Source: Diplolepis rosae
Lineage: Eukaryota > Arthropoda > Insecta > Hymenoptera > Diplolepididae
Direction: 5' to 3'
DNA length: 64,000 nt
NCBI GenBank assembly: GCA_030998225.1
Contig: JAPYXD010000250.1
Coordinates: forward strand, 1,116,001 to 1,180,000
Under the pieces are notes generated by a model. It saw only the letters and a list, made by a program, of their open reading frames with translations, was not told where the DNA came from and ran no database searches. Numbering within the stretch: position 1 is the first letter of the stretch; every line of letters starts with the position of its first letter. Of this stretch, positions 1-10,010 are shown piece by piece. The position numbers and the translations under genes were made by a program.

Positions 1-904
1 TAATTACCAAAAAAATAAAAATTCAAGTTGGTGTCAGAAAAACTTTCTTAACTATAATGCACTGCGAAGAGCAACAGAAATTAGATCACAGATGAGGAAA
101 TTGTTGAGAGAACTAGAAATCCCAGTTATTTCTTGTGAAGGTAAATAAAAAATTTTTGGCACGATACTAATAATAAAATAATTATAACAATAAAATGAAC
201 GATGCGAAATGTTCGCTCGGGTTCAAAGAGGTGGAACTCGAGTCTGGGCCTGGTCAGTCTCGTTGTTGACCTGAAGTATGCGTTTTTTTGAACTTCTGAA
301 TCATTTCATACATCCCCAAAAGCTAATCTACCTTCGTTCGTCCCTTCCAGGCGTGCTAGCTATTCTGTCACGAACATTAATTTGGTCCTTTGAGACGGAT
401 GGGAACTCAGTACCCAGTTTTCAATGCCTCTGTGTCAGGCACCTTATCCAAAAATTTTCCTGAATGACTATCATATTAAGTTCGTCCACATTGACTGCAT
501 CCCGTGTTAGACTTTTATCGAGCCTTGTTCGGATTGGCTGAAATGCGCGAGGGCTTTGGGTCCCAACTTATATGTGTCTGATGTGAAAATAAAAATGTTT
601 CTTTGTTCTAGTCCAAATACGACTGAATAGTTTTCGATATACGAGCGCAAGAATTGTTGAAATCACAACTATCGCTGGCAAGTTTGATCGATAATATCAA
701 GCAAAATATGTTGTCTCGTGAGCAGGGAAGTAGCGCTTCCAGAGTTCTTCGTGGCTAGGCTGAGTTGCTCAAACGATACTAGATGAAGTTCCAAACTAAC
801 CATTTTGAGCTTGTATCTATTTTCTTCTATAGTGCATGTATATATATAGAAGTATCTGTAACTACAAGGCCAATTTACTATATTCTTTATGATCCGATTT
901 GGCA
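1..904. other. no supportable gene; 5' flank of BEL/Pao remnant
   Basis: I see no convincing coding sequence here. Short open frames occur but none resembles a known family. The segment runs directly into reverse-transcriptase-like sequence at about 905, so part of it may be decayed upstream BEL/Pao pol, but I cannot support that residue by residue. Confidence 0.4.
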
Positions 905-1590
905 AAACGCTAACGGTCGTCAGAAGCTACGCGTTGTCTTCAACGCCTCACGAGCAACATCATCGGGCATCGCTTCAAATCCTATATTGTATACAAGTCC
1001 GAACTTATAGTATGACCTTGCAGCCGTCTTAATGCACTGGACGTTTCCATCCATCGGGCTCTCAGCTGATATTGAGATAATGTATCGACAGACCCGAGTC
1101 GATTACAGCGATGTCGATCTTCAGCGCATTATCTGGAGGCAGCCGGGAGCTTCTGTGAATAGTTATTATTAGCCAACGACATAAGCGTACGGGATGCCAT
1201 GTTCTTCGACTTAGCCATCCGAATTTGAAGCACGGGGTCCTGTGAATGCGTTAGGAGTGGCCTGGGATCCCTTAGCCGACGAGTTCAAATCCAGTCGGTT
1301 GGCTCAACCTCCTTGCCATTCTCGACAAGATCCTCATGCAGGACCTTCGGAGAGCTCAAGTCGATGGGAAGACTCAATTGCTTATGCATTTGTTCAAAAG
1401 GTGAATGGCCTTCAAGACTAATCATGCCTTTCTGGCTTGCGTTCCTTGGACTTAGAGCTCACAATTCCAGGACGAATTTAAGAGGCTTCGGCAAGGAATG
1501 CAGCTTTGGAAGCGGAATAAGCTGGTTCCAATATTCCGAACATGCGTTGGAAAGCTACTGTCATTATGCGTCTTTTTCAGTATATGTCAT
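905..1590 (+). pseudogene. BEL/Pao pol remnant (reverse transcriptase and connection)
   Basis: Decayed pol of a BEL/Pao LTR retrotransposon. The frame near 915-1010 reads LRVVFNAS..TSSGIASN, the start of the BEL/Pao RT fingers/palm. After an in-frame stop, 1018-1170 reads LSADIEIMYRQTRV and DLQRIIWR, the family's ADIEKMYRQ/QRILWR palm motifs. From about 1240 the sequence ALGVAWDPLADEF matches the region after RT. There are many stops and frameshifts, and the catalytic YVDD segment is missing, so this is dead. The integrase end of what is probably the same element reappears at 3.0-3.7 kb, after a mariner insertion. Family assignment is from recalled motifs. Confidence 0.7.
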
Positions 1591-1599
1591 TCATTTGAA

Positions 1600-2640
1600 G
1601 CACAAACAACAATAATTTTTTTTTACTCAAATATATCGAACTTTGTGCCTGAAAAAGTGTTTTTGCGGGGAGTTCTTCTTCATTACTTTAATATGAAGAA
1701 AACTGCTGTCAAAAGTCATCGCATTTTGGTGGAAGTTTATGGTGAACATGCTCTAGCTGCGCGAACGTGCCAAAAGTGGTTTGCACGATTTAAAAGTGGT
1801 GATTTTGACTTGGAAGACGAAGAACGTCCTGGGTAGCCACAAAAGTTTGAAGATGAAGAACTGGAAGCATTACTCGATGAAGATTGTTGCCAAACACAAG
1901 ATTAGCTCGCAGAATCTTTGGGGGTCTCTCAAGCAGCCATTTCAAAATGTTTAAAAGCAGCCGGATACATTCAAAAGCAAGGAAATTGGGTTCCACATGA
2001 ACTCAAGCCGAGAGACGTTGAAAGGCGGTTTTGCATGCCTGAAATGCTGCTGGAACGCCACAAAAAGAAGTCATTTTCACATCGGATTGTTACTGGTGAT
2101 GAAAAATGGATCCATTACGACAACCCCAAGCGCCAAAAATCATATGTGAAACCCGGCCAACCAGACAAATCAACGGCAAAGCCGAATATCCATGGCGCGA
2201 AGGTAATGCTCTGTATTTGGTAAGATCAGAAGGGTGTGCTGTATTATGAGCTGCTAAAACCAGGTAAAACCATCAATAGAGAACGCTACCAAACACAATT
2301 TATCCGTTTGAAGAGAGCAATAGCCGAAAAACACCCGGAATATGCGACCAAACACGAGGAAATAATTTTCCATTATGACAACGCTCGGCCCCATGTTGCT
2401 ATTCCGGTTTAGAACTATTTGGAAAACAGTGGATAGGATGTTCACGTCAGAACAGGGTATCAAAAATTGGCTTGATTCATTCTCTGCCGCCAAGCCGGCG
2501 CAGTTCTTTTGGGATGGAATCCACAAATTGCCAGAAAGATGGGAAAAAGTCATAGCTTCAGATGGGCAATACTTTGAATAATACTATTCAAACGTTCAAA
2601 TTTTGAAAAAAACTGCACGAATTAAGTTATAGATCCAATA
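1600..2640 (+). mobile_element. mariner-family element, internally deleted
   Basis: Mariner copy inserted within the BEL/Pao remnant. The edges are approximate: I could not find a clean TIR pair or TA duplication, so they are set by the end of recognisable BEL sequence on the left and the A/T-rich tail past the transposase stop on the right. It splits the BEL RT part from the integrase part, so it is younger than that element. Confidence 0.6.
1693..2581 (+). pseudogene. mariner transposase pseudogene
   Basis: Cut-and-paste transposase of the mariner (DD34D) family. It starts MKKTAVKSHR, followed by the N-terminal helix-turn-helix and WFARFKSGDFDLED. After stops at 1834 and about 1903 comes WVPHELKPRDVERR (1987 on), the linker signature. 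The first catalytic Asp is in VTGDEKWIHYDN (about 2093) and the second in HYDNARPHVA (about 2371). Between that and SEQGIKNWLDSF (about 2447) the stretch that should hold HPPYSPDLAPSDY with the third Asp is deleted and the frame shifts. The C terminus WEKVIASDGQYFE is kept. Normal length is about 345 aa. In-frame stops at 1834, about 1903 and 2221 plus the deletion make it inactive. Confidence 0.9.
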
Positions 2641-2726
2641 CATGCCCCTGGTGTATGATAATATCTTCAGCTGTATTCATTGTTTACTTTGTTTGTGGCA
2701 GCCGTTAAGGTTAGACGTGTTTTTAT

Positions 2727-2998
2727 GTTTATTCTGCATCGTCGTTTACTGCATTTAGTGACTCCTGAGCAACTTCCATTCTCCGCTGTTTTTGGTCGAA
2801 ATTTAACAATTTTGGAATAAATTTTGCTGCCACGCGTTTCATACCCAAAACATTTGCAAAAATATCGTGGCATGAGCCAATCGATATGCCAACATCATCA
2901 ACGACTTCTCTGATTGTGAACCGGCGGTCGTTCATAAACATTTCTTTCACTCTCCAAACCCACGAAATTAGAAAATTCCCGTTATTTTCTGAACACAC
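2727..2998 (-). pseudogene. mariner transposase fragment (N-terminal/linker part)
   Basis: Open frame whose protein contains FTIREVVDDVGISIGSC, then VLGMKRVAAKFIPKLL and FDQKQRRMEVAQ. These are the second helix-turn-helix and WVP-like linker region of a mariner lineage different from the element just upstream. It stops before the first catalytic Asp and has no downstream catalytic core, so only a fragment is left. It lies between two parts of the BEL/Pao remnant on the opposite strand. Confidence 0.75.
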
Positions 2999-3009
2999 CT
3001 CTTATTTGA

Positions 3010-3690
3010 ATCCATTAATTAATGCCAAAAGAATTTCAAGAGTTGTCGAACGACTATCCAACTTTCCTTTGCCCTATGACCAACAGCATCCAGTTGTATT
3101 ACATGGAGATAATTATCTCTCGAAGCTGATCATCGACTGGGCTCACTGGTAGAAGACACGTTAGCGAACAAGCGTATCAAGTGGAAATATATTCCGCTCT
3201 CCGCTCCTCACTTCGGTGTCTTGTGGAAAGTCAATATGAAATCAGCAAAGACTTATTTAAAGGATTCTATCGGTGTTCTAAATCTCGCGTATGGGGAGTT
3301 GTCCACCTTTGTGGCAGAGATGGAGGCCTGTATGAATTCTGGTCATTTGCTTCCGGTAAAAGGCGATCCTGAGGATCTTAATGCGCTGACCCCGGGCCAT
3401 GCTTTAGTCGGAAGACCATTGAAGCAAAGTCCGGACTCAAAGGTATCGGACCGAGAGCTTAAATAAGTCACTCACTAGCGATTGGTGGAGGTCATGCGTG
3501 ACGACTTTTGGGGATGCTGGTCACGCGAGGATATCCATACCCTCCAGCAGAGATATAAATGTACTCAGGCCAAGCGCAACTTCCAAATTGGGGACATGGT
3601 TTTGACTGTCGACCCCTTAGTTCTGCGATGTGAAACTTGGCATCTGGGGCGAATAGTTGGGGTGAAGCCAGAACAAGATTGACTCGTCAG
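3010..3690 (+). pseudogene. BEL/Pao integrase and C-terminal remnant
   Basis: Downstream end of the BEL/Pao pol. LSNFPLPYDQQHPVVL (3052 on) matches the integrase N-terminal region. After stops, 3181-3466 over two frames gives WKVNMKSAKTYLKDS and LNALTPGHALVGRPL, the hallmark LTPGHFLIGRPL of BEL/Pao integrase. 3482-3682 gives FWGCWSREDIHTLQQRYK and FQIGDMVLTVDP with WHLGRIVGV, the family's C-terminal motif. Multiple frameshifts and stops; non-functional. The rest of the 3' region to about 4.1 kb shows no clear LTR. Confidence 0.8.
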
Positions 3691-4137
3691 TTCAGCCTCT
3701 GTGAGGACAGCCGTCTGAACTTATCACCGCCCTATCGTCAAGTTGTGTTGGCTGCCAGTCACTTGTTGATACTCCGTTTTTTCCCCTGTTTCATGACGGA
3801 CAGAAAAATTTAACTGCACATTCCTTCAATAATGTCCCATTATTTTGCTTGAGAACCCATGCGGTCCTGTCATTGTGGCAGGCGAACAGTTTGCTTTTCT
3901 TTTCGTTTTATGCCTTGTGCATCATTTAGTTATTTGATACGGCGGGCGGCAAAAACTCTGTTAGTTTCTCCCTTTTTTTCACTGCCTTCGTTTATAGATT
4001 GTTAATTTTGTTCCAAGAACGAAGCTGGCGGGATGTTAGTATTGATGAGCTCGATTGGGATTTCCCTTGACTTGTTTAAATTATAGGCTTCCTCGGGCTG
4101 CTTATTGTTAATTCATTGTGGGTGTTTATAGGTTTCT

Positions 4138-4620
4138 TTGTTTTTCTTAACGCTTCCTAACCCTTTGAAAAGAAGGACTCCTACTAGAGCATATTATGCT
4201 GCATTATTGGATCGATTGGTTGATGAAATCATGAAAAAACGGCCACATTTGAGGAAGAAAAAAACCTCTTTTCAAGGTGAAAATGCGCCATCTGACACAT
4301 CGAACATTGCACATGCAAAGAAGTATGAATTGAATTTCGAATCGCTTGCGCATCCACCGTATTCTTCAGACCTGGCCCCCAGCGATTATTATCTGTTCCC
4401 AAACCCTAAAAGATGGCTGCGTGGTCGACCTTTTGAGTCGAACAAAGAAGTTGAATGGGAAATAAAAGGGTATTTTGGAGGGTTTGACAAATCGTATTAT
4501 TTGACAGGCATAGAAATGTTCGAAGATCGTTGGACTCATTGTATAGAGCTAAAAGAAAAGTAGATTGAAAAATAAAACCGAGTTTTGCCAAAAAAATAAA
4601 TACTTGTTTTTTTTAACACG
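4138..4620 (+). pseudogene. irritans-type mariner transposase, 3' half
   Basis: C-terminal half of a mariner transposase of a third lineage. TRAYYAALLDRLVDEI and KKRPHLRKKK precede QGENAPSDTS, where the second catalytic Asp of the usual DNAP motif appears as Glu. LAHPPYSSDLAPSDYYLF holds the third Asp. FESNKEVEWEIKGYFG and the closing RWTHCIELK match irritans-group C termini. The 5' half and both TIRs are absent. A lost catalytic residue and the 5' truncation make it inactive. It abuts the BEL/Pao remnant. Confidence 0.8.
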
Positions 4621-5327
4621 TCAATATCAAATACCTCAGTAATATTTTAGTTTCCAATTGCAGAAATGAAGTAAAAAATCCTGTACTGAACACGTGCTTC
4701 CCATGATTTTCTACTCAGGAATACCGTTCATTATTATATCCCCCCCCCCATCTCTACCCCTCCCCCCCTCTCACAAACTGCAGAATACTTCCATGTTTAT
4801 TTTAATTTTTATGTAAGATCGTTTTCCTACTGCTCTAGCTAAAAGTGTCAATACTTCATCGAAACTTGCTACTACAATTTCAGTGCAGAAAGTGATATGG
4901 TTTTCGGTTTTTTTGGAGAATTTAGAATTCTTAACGTTCGCCTAAGTGTGTACTTGATAGACTCTGTCGAATCTTGTGACATGTTCGTTGCGAACCGTGG
5001 ATTGGCAAAATCAAAGACTGTATTTTTGCAAAAATGCAAGCAAGCGCGAGTGCGCCGTCGATTTATTTTAGCAGGCTACGATAAGGGCAGTGAGCCTGGT
5101 GGCAGTCCACAAACCGTTCTGATTATCAAAGATCAGTAAACGAGCTAGTGAGCTTCGAAAATCAAATTTTTCTCCAACCTGGGTTGTTTCCCACATTAAT
5201 TAAATGCACGCGGGTGGCTTTATCACTAAAGAAATCCACCCATGCTAATGTAATCGGTTAATTACAAGTTTTGTAATCAATTGTTTAACACTTTTCAAAT
5301 ACGATTTACTAAGATGATTGTACATAC
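4621..5327. other. non-genic interval
   Basis: No recognised gene. A C/T-rich low-complexity tract sits at 4740-4770. An 80-residue open frame (4897-5139, plus) has no features I recognise and I do not call it a gene. Confidence 0.5.
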
Positions 5328-5329
5328 TA

Positions 5330-6250
5330 TTAGGTGCGCAAGTAAGTTTCCGCTGTTTTTTTCATTAAAATGCAACTTTATTGTGAAAAAATGGTTACAA
5401 AAGAATCATTCAAAGTATTGCCCATCGTTAGCTACAACTGTTGTCCATCTTTCTGGTAGAGCTCGAATACCGTTACGGTAAAAGTGTTCATCTTTTGAGG
5501 CTATCCACGAATCAAGCCATTTTTCGATGTCTTCATATGAGCGGAACTGCTGATCAGCCAGACCATGTGCCATCGACCGGAACAAGTAATAATCTGACAG
5601 CGCAATATCTGGGGAATACATCGGGTGGGGTAGGATTTCCCATTTTAGCGTTTCCTGGTAGGTTCCAACGGGTTTAGCAATGCGAGGTTGTGCGTTGTCA
5701 TGATGTAGAATCACCTTTTCAGCGTCTTCGAAGGTTTTTGGAGCTCTCGATGCGCTTCAGCCTCCGTTTTCTTCGAATGAAAGAAGAAAATCAACCAAAT
5801 GACGATTATTTAGCACAAAATGCATCCAAAAGTATATGACGCCAAAACAAAATCACTAATGTGTCAAAACGGTTTGTTTACCATATGTCTAAGCTTGGTT
5901 CATGACGTTTTGGATATGTTAAAATCGACCAGCTGTAGGTATTTTGATATATTTATTCAGGGAACCTACTTTCCCAAGTCAGCCAGAAATAACTAGTCAC
6001 TGATTTAACATTAAAAATATACTTTTATTAAACAACAACTGAGTCTATTTCAGACTAAACATTGCGTCACGTCATGGGAACGACCCGCTGCCAACTGACG
6101 CCAAAGCATGGCCGCCGTTGGGGCATAGACTATAAAAGAAGTTTAAGATGGCGAAGTCGAGGTTTACAATAACGAATGGTCGTTCCCTACACAGCACATA
6201 CCGCTGGAGCCATCTATTGACAAACAGCGGGAACTTAGTTGCGCACCTAA
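5330..6250 (-). mobile_element. mariner element with both TIRs and TA duplication, internally deleted
   Basis: Left end TTAGGTGCGCAAGTAAG (5330 on) and right end, reverse complemented, TTAGGTGCGCAACTAAG (from 6250) form TIRs of about 28 bp with few mismatches. TA dinucleotides flank both sides (5328-5329 and 6251-6252), the mariner target duplication. Length is 921 bp against about 1.3 kb for complete copies. A related copy with TTAGGCACGCAACTAAG is at 13523. The transposase runs on the minus strand and has lost its middle. Confidence 0.92.
5406..5800 (-). pseudogene. mariner transposase, internally deleted
   Basis: Minus-strand frame retaining the C-terminal third: HHDNAQPRIAKPV with the second catalytic Asp, LPHPMYSPDIALSDYYLF with the third Asp, FRSYEDIEKWLDSW, and LPERWTTVVANDGQYFE at the end. 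Immediately upstream (5715-5800) is a scrap of the N terminus similar to SKKTADEAHRELQK of the 14 kb copy, fused by a deletion that removes the linker and first catalytic Asp. Cannot encode an active enzyme. Confidence 0.85.
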
Positions 6251-6252
6251 TA

Positions 6253-8185
6253 TATCAATTGCTTAAAGGTAAGCGTTAATTAATATATACTTTTGATTTT
6301 AAGAAAGTGCATCATGCAGGCAATAAAAGCATTGACAAGAATCCGTGCCTATTAGAAAGAGAACGCATGCCGTTTACAGAAAAAACTGAGGAATCGATCC
6401 ATGCGTTCTTCGGTCTCTGATTTGTCGATAATCACTTTAGTAATATTTAGTTGAATCAATAGACTGAGCATAAGAGTATTCTTATTAATTATTCACTTAA
6501 AATGATTAAAATCAGGCATAACTATATGATATCTATCTCTGAAATCTTTTTGTGATCAAATTTTTGAATACCTTCTTTCTTTATTTGAGTTTTAATAATA
6601 ATTTTGTTTCAAGAATTATGCTGATAGAGACTCGACCACCTCAACGCCTCCCTAAATGAAATTGTCTTTTAGCCTCAAATGTTCATTTTATTTGAAATGT
6701 AAAAAAGATTAGGTTTTTTTAATTCGTGACCAATGAAAAAAAATTTTAAAAAGTTTATGGCTAAAAAAAAGATTTCAAAATAATCCCCATCTGCCGTCCT
6801 AAACGTCGAGAAAAATTAAAAGATGATAAAAATCATCGTTAAAATACCAAAATCCAGCACAGATGGTGCTTCGGAGCAAATAAATATCAAGAAGCCAAAC
6901 CAAGCACACTTCGAGATATTACGAGACATTTATAGTGAAACATTGAATTCGTCCTCGACGTTTGGTAATAAAGTTCTACTTCCTGTAGATATTCTCGAAT
7001 TTTTTGGTCAAAGGAGTCTGCTCCTGAGGGAGAAGTCGTCCATACGAAATATAGCATCTCCCATGACCGTCTCTCCATTTAAATAGGCAACCTGTGAGAA
7101 CATCATGAACCGGTGTTGAAAGGCCGAAAAGGCTTTTCTACTCTATTGATTCGATCTGATAGGCTTTACATCAGCCAATGCACATTTGAATGCGAATGCG
7201 GGTATTGCAGCGTGTTCCACACCTAGCCGTTATAGATGACGTAGCTCAACTCTGTCGAAGGAACCATCATCGCAGTCATTCGCTAATTCCATTACAATGT
7301 ACGCCCGACCTATCCAATTATCGGAATTTATTAAGGCTTTTGGGAATTGTCCAGGAATATTCCGGTGTTTGAGTCTTAACCATGGTGGCTCTTCCGCAAA
7401 TTTTAGCGCTTTTAAGGCGCACGATTTGATCGTCGCGCTTCGCGCTCGCTTACATATGTCAAAGCCTATTTCGTATCTTGCATATTTTGGTTAATGAATC
7501 AAATTTTTGATTTTCAATAGTTCAATACACAATTGAAAAATTGTATGCTCATATTGCGGTTGACAATAAGTGCCATAGATTAATATAGGGACCATTCGAT
7601 GTTCGAATAATTCCTAGTTTTAATGAATTGTTTATTTCCATCGTGACTAATTCTCTCAATCCCATGGGAATGGGAAATGTTTTTGTAATGAAAGGTTTGT
7701 CATCTCTTATTTTCAATTCATGTTCCTATGTGAAGAGACAGCCTGGTTCCTCCGTAAAAACGTCCCTATATTTTTTCAGTGTTCACTATTGGCAAAATTT
7801 CACCATTTAAAATTTTTTTTTATTATTTTAATAAAATTTTCCGCAGATACGAGTTATTTCGCTGCAGGTGTGAAAAAGAGCTTCATTTTTTATCCCCTTT
7901 ATTATAATATTAATATTGGTACATTTATCTACACTATTTATAATTTCTATATCTTCATAATCTAGTAACACATTCATTCAATCAGTCTGCAAAGACTTGG
8001 TAAGCGGGAAATTACCATGCAAGGTCTTTAAGAATCTCGCGTCACTTCGAAAGCAGCAATTTGTAAAAACAAATAAAAACGAACTTATACCTTGAACTTA
8101 ATGAAAAACAATTACAGAAAAGAAGGATGAATAAATTGTAAATATACTACTAAGAAGCAAAAACAAAATGCCAGATATCATAGAC
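6253..8185. other. AT-rich interval without recognised genes
   Basis: Several short open frames on both strands, none with recognisable motifs or a plausible gene layout. I see no RNA gene or clear transposon end here. Confidence 0.5.
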
Positions 8186-8455
8186 TGTTACGTCCCGAGC
8201 AAAAGGCGAGGGTAGGTTGGATTTTTGGATGTAAGGGAGGAGGTTAGCTGATTATATCAGGTTGGTAAGGCCTGATAATTTATTTTTGTTTGTGGCTACG
8301 TTGTCACTTGTCAGGTCTATGGGCCCTGAGTTGTTCACAATGATAATAAAACACTGAATTTACGAATATATAATGTAATTTATTATAAATAAATAAGTTG
8401 TTGCACAAGTTTCCATAAAATGATACTTAGTTGGTAACTTATACTACTTCTCAAG

Positions 8456-8735
8456 ATGAGAAGGCAATGTTATGAGTTTTATGCGGTTATGAGCCAAATA
8501 TACAGGTTTTGAGATGCCTAGGTATACAACTTACGCTCCACATTTAGCGTTATAGTTAATATAATAAGTTTTGAGATGCTTATTTATATATATAACTTCC
8601 ACAGTTGATTGTGGACGTTTTATGCTACTATACTAGGTTTTGAGATACCTAGGTATACAACTCACGCTCCACATTTACCGTTATAGTTAATATAATAAGT
8701 TTTGAGATGCTTAATTATATTTATATAACTTACTT
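8456..8735. repeat. LTR-internal tandem repeat
   Basis: Blocks built on GGTTTTGAGATGCCTAGG followed by TATACAACTTACGCTCCACA recur about every 130 bp, alternating with AAGTTTTGAGATGCTTA. The same array, inverted, occurs at 50.8-51.1 kb in the full LTR. Confidence 0.8.
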
Positions 8736-9329
8736 GTCTACCTCTTAAATTAGAGGGCAAAAGAGAGAATTGTCGTTTATTACTCCTATTATTGCAAGTC
8801 AACGCGCACAAATCCTTGCAGGATAGTTGGGTTTCGTTTGAGTCTCCGTGAGGTAGCAAAACAACGATAAATTTTGCAGGAGGTATGGTGTAAGAGATGC
8901 AAGTCCACCAGCAACTGATGTGATCAATTATCCGCTTACGTATCTTGTTGAGTACACGAGAAATGAATCAAACATGCACTTGTTAACAAGATAGGTTAGT
9001 TCGTCCCGATTTCAGAAATAAATCACTATTAACCGACACGACTAAATACGACGATGCACGTAATCCAAAGGAACTATCTAGCACTACGGTTTCCGGACTT
9101 GCACCACTTAAGGACCAAGGATTTTATTTACCAAGTACCGAATGTTGAGTTGCTCATAGAAATCCAATGAGACTTACGTTTATCGAAGGGTCTGCTCACG
9201 ACGTTGAATTACCGGTCCAGACCTAACAACCGTACAACTGTTCGGAACTTAATGACAAACCACCAGAGGTGAACCTGGGGTACATATACTATTGATCTTC
9301 CAATAGTGACTGCAGTGGGAGTAGACTCG

Positions 9330-9416
9330 CGCAAAAGTGATGGAAGTCACGTCCGTTGCAGAAGTGATGGAAGTCACGTTCGTTGCAAAAGTGATGGAAG
9401 TCACGTTCGATCAGAG
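9330..9416. repeat. 27-bp minisatellite in LTR L1
   Basis: Three copies of GTGATGGAAGTCACGTTCGT-type units. The equivalent position in the other LTRs has arrays of different sequence (30.31-30.36 kb and 50.15-50.26 kb) that still keep an AACGTG core. Confidence 0.85.
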
Positions 9417-10010
9417 ATCTATGATCCTCTCCCACCACGGTCTATTACTATTGGTCGATGTTGATCTGTAATTTGGATTTTTATATCCCCTCTATTCTCT
9501 CTTTTACCTATTCTTATTTCTAATCAACAAGTAGAGCCAGGTATGATTAAGAATACTTGCATCTACTTAGTTGTAGCTTATATTTTATGTGTTACAGCCT
9601 ATAATTGATTGATTGATTTATTTTCTATAATCAATCAATCAATATTTATGATAACATGTTTTCTTATTTGTGGCTGGTTTATGATTAATTGATAAATTAT
9701 TTTTATCAATATAAGTAATAATTGTATGCTTAAATACTAACAGGGATGGTATATTAATTATTAATTAAAACAGTAATTAGTCAATGTTAATGGTGCCACG
9801 CCAGTAACCCGTTACCATCTCGTCAGGTCACTAGCGCTGCATCACTATATTATCGACGCGCGGCATGATTCACTTGACTAATTACCGCGCGGGTAAACAC
9901 CATATGGACCGACCGATGCTCTTCTTTATCATTTGTTACCAAGTGTCGAGCCGATTTATCGATGTGAGGTAGCGCATTAGCTTACCTCCGTAGAACATAC
10001 AGCCGAGAAC

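Larger units (their letters stand above)
8186..9993 (-). repeat. long LTR fragment (copy L1)
   Basis: Starts TGTTACGTCCCGAGC and aligns as reverse complement along its length with the complete LTR at 49443-51417, including GGGCCCATAGACCTGACA and the CAAAACTTATTATA repeats. Because polypurine tracts elsewhere precede TGTTACATCCC, this copy is in minus orientation. About 130 bp at its U3 end is missing where it meets the DNA transposon starting at 10011. It contains internal tandem repeats (8.46-8.73 kb), an ATTG-rich palindromic stretch near 9605, and a 27-bp minisatellite. Confidence 0.85.

Noticed and set aside
4897..5139. 80-residue plus-strand frame
   Set aside because: No motif, no splice context, and of a length expected by chance here.
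6823..7086. 87-residue plus frame and overlapping minus frame in the 6.8 kb region
   Set aside because: No recognised domain on either strand and no flanking gene structure.
9600..9650. CRISPR-like or satellite repeat from ATTG units
   Set aside because: It is a short ATTG/CAAT simple palindromic tract inside the LTR, present with varying unit number in L1, L2 and L3.
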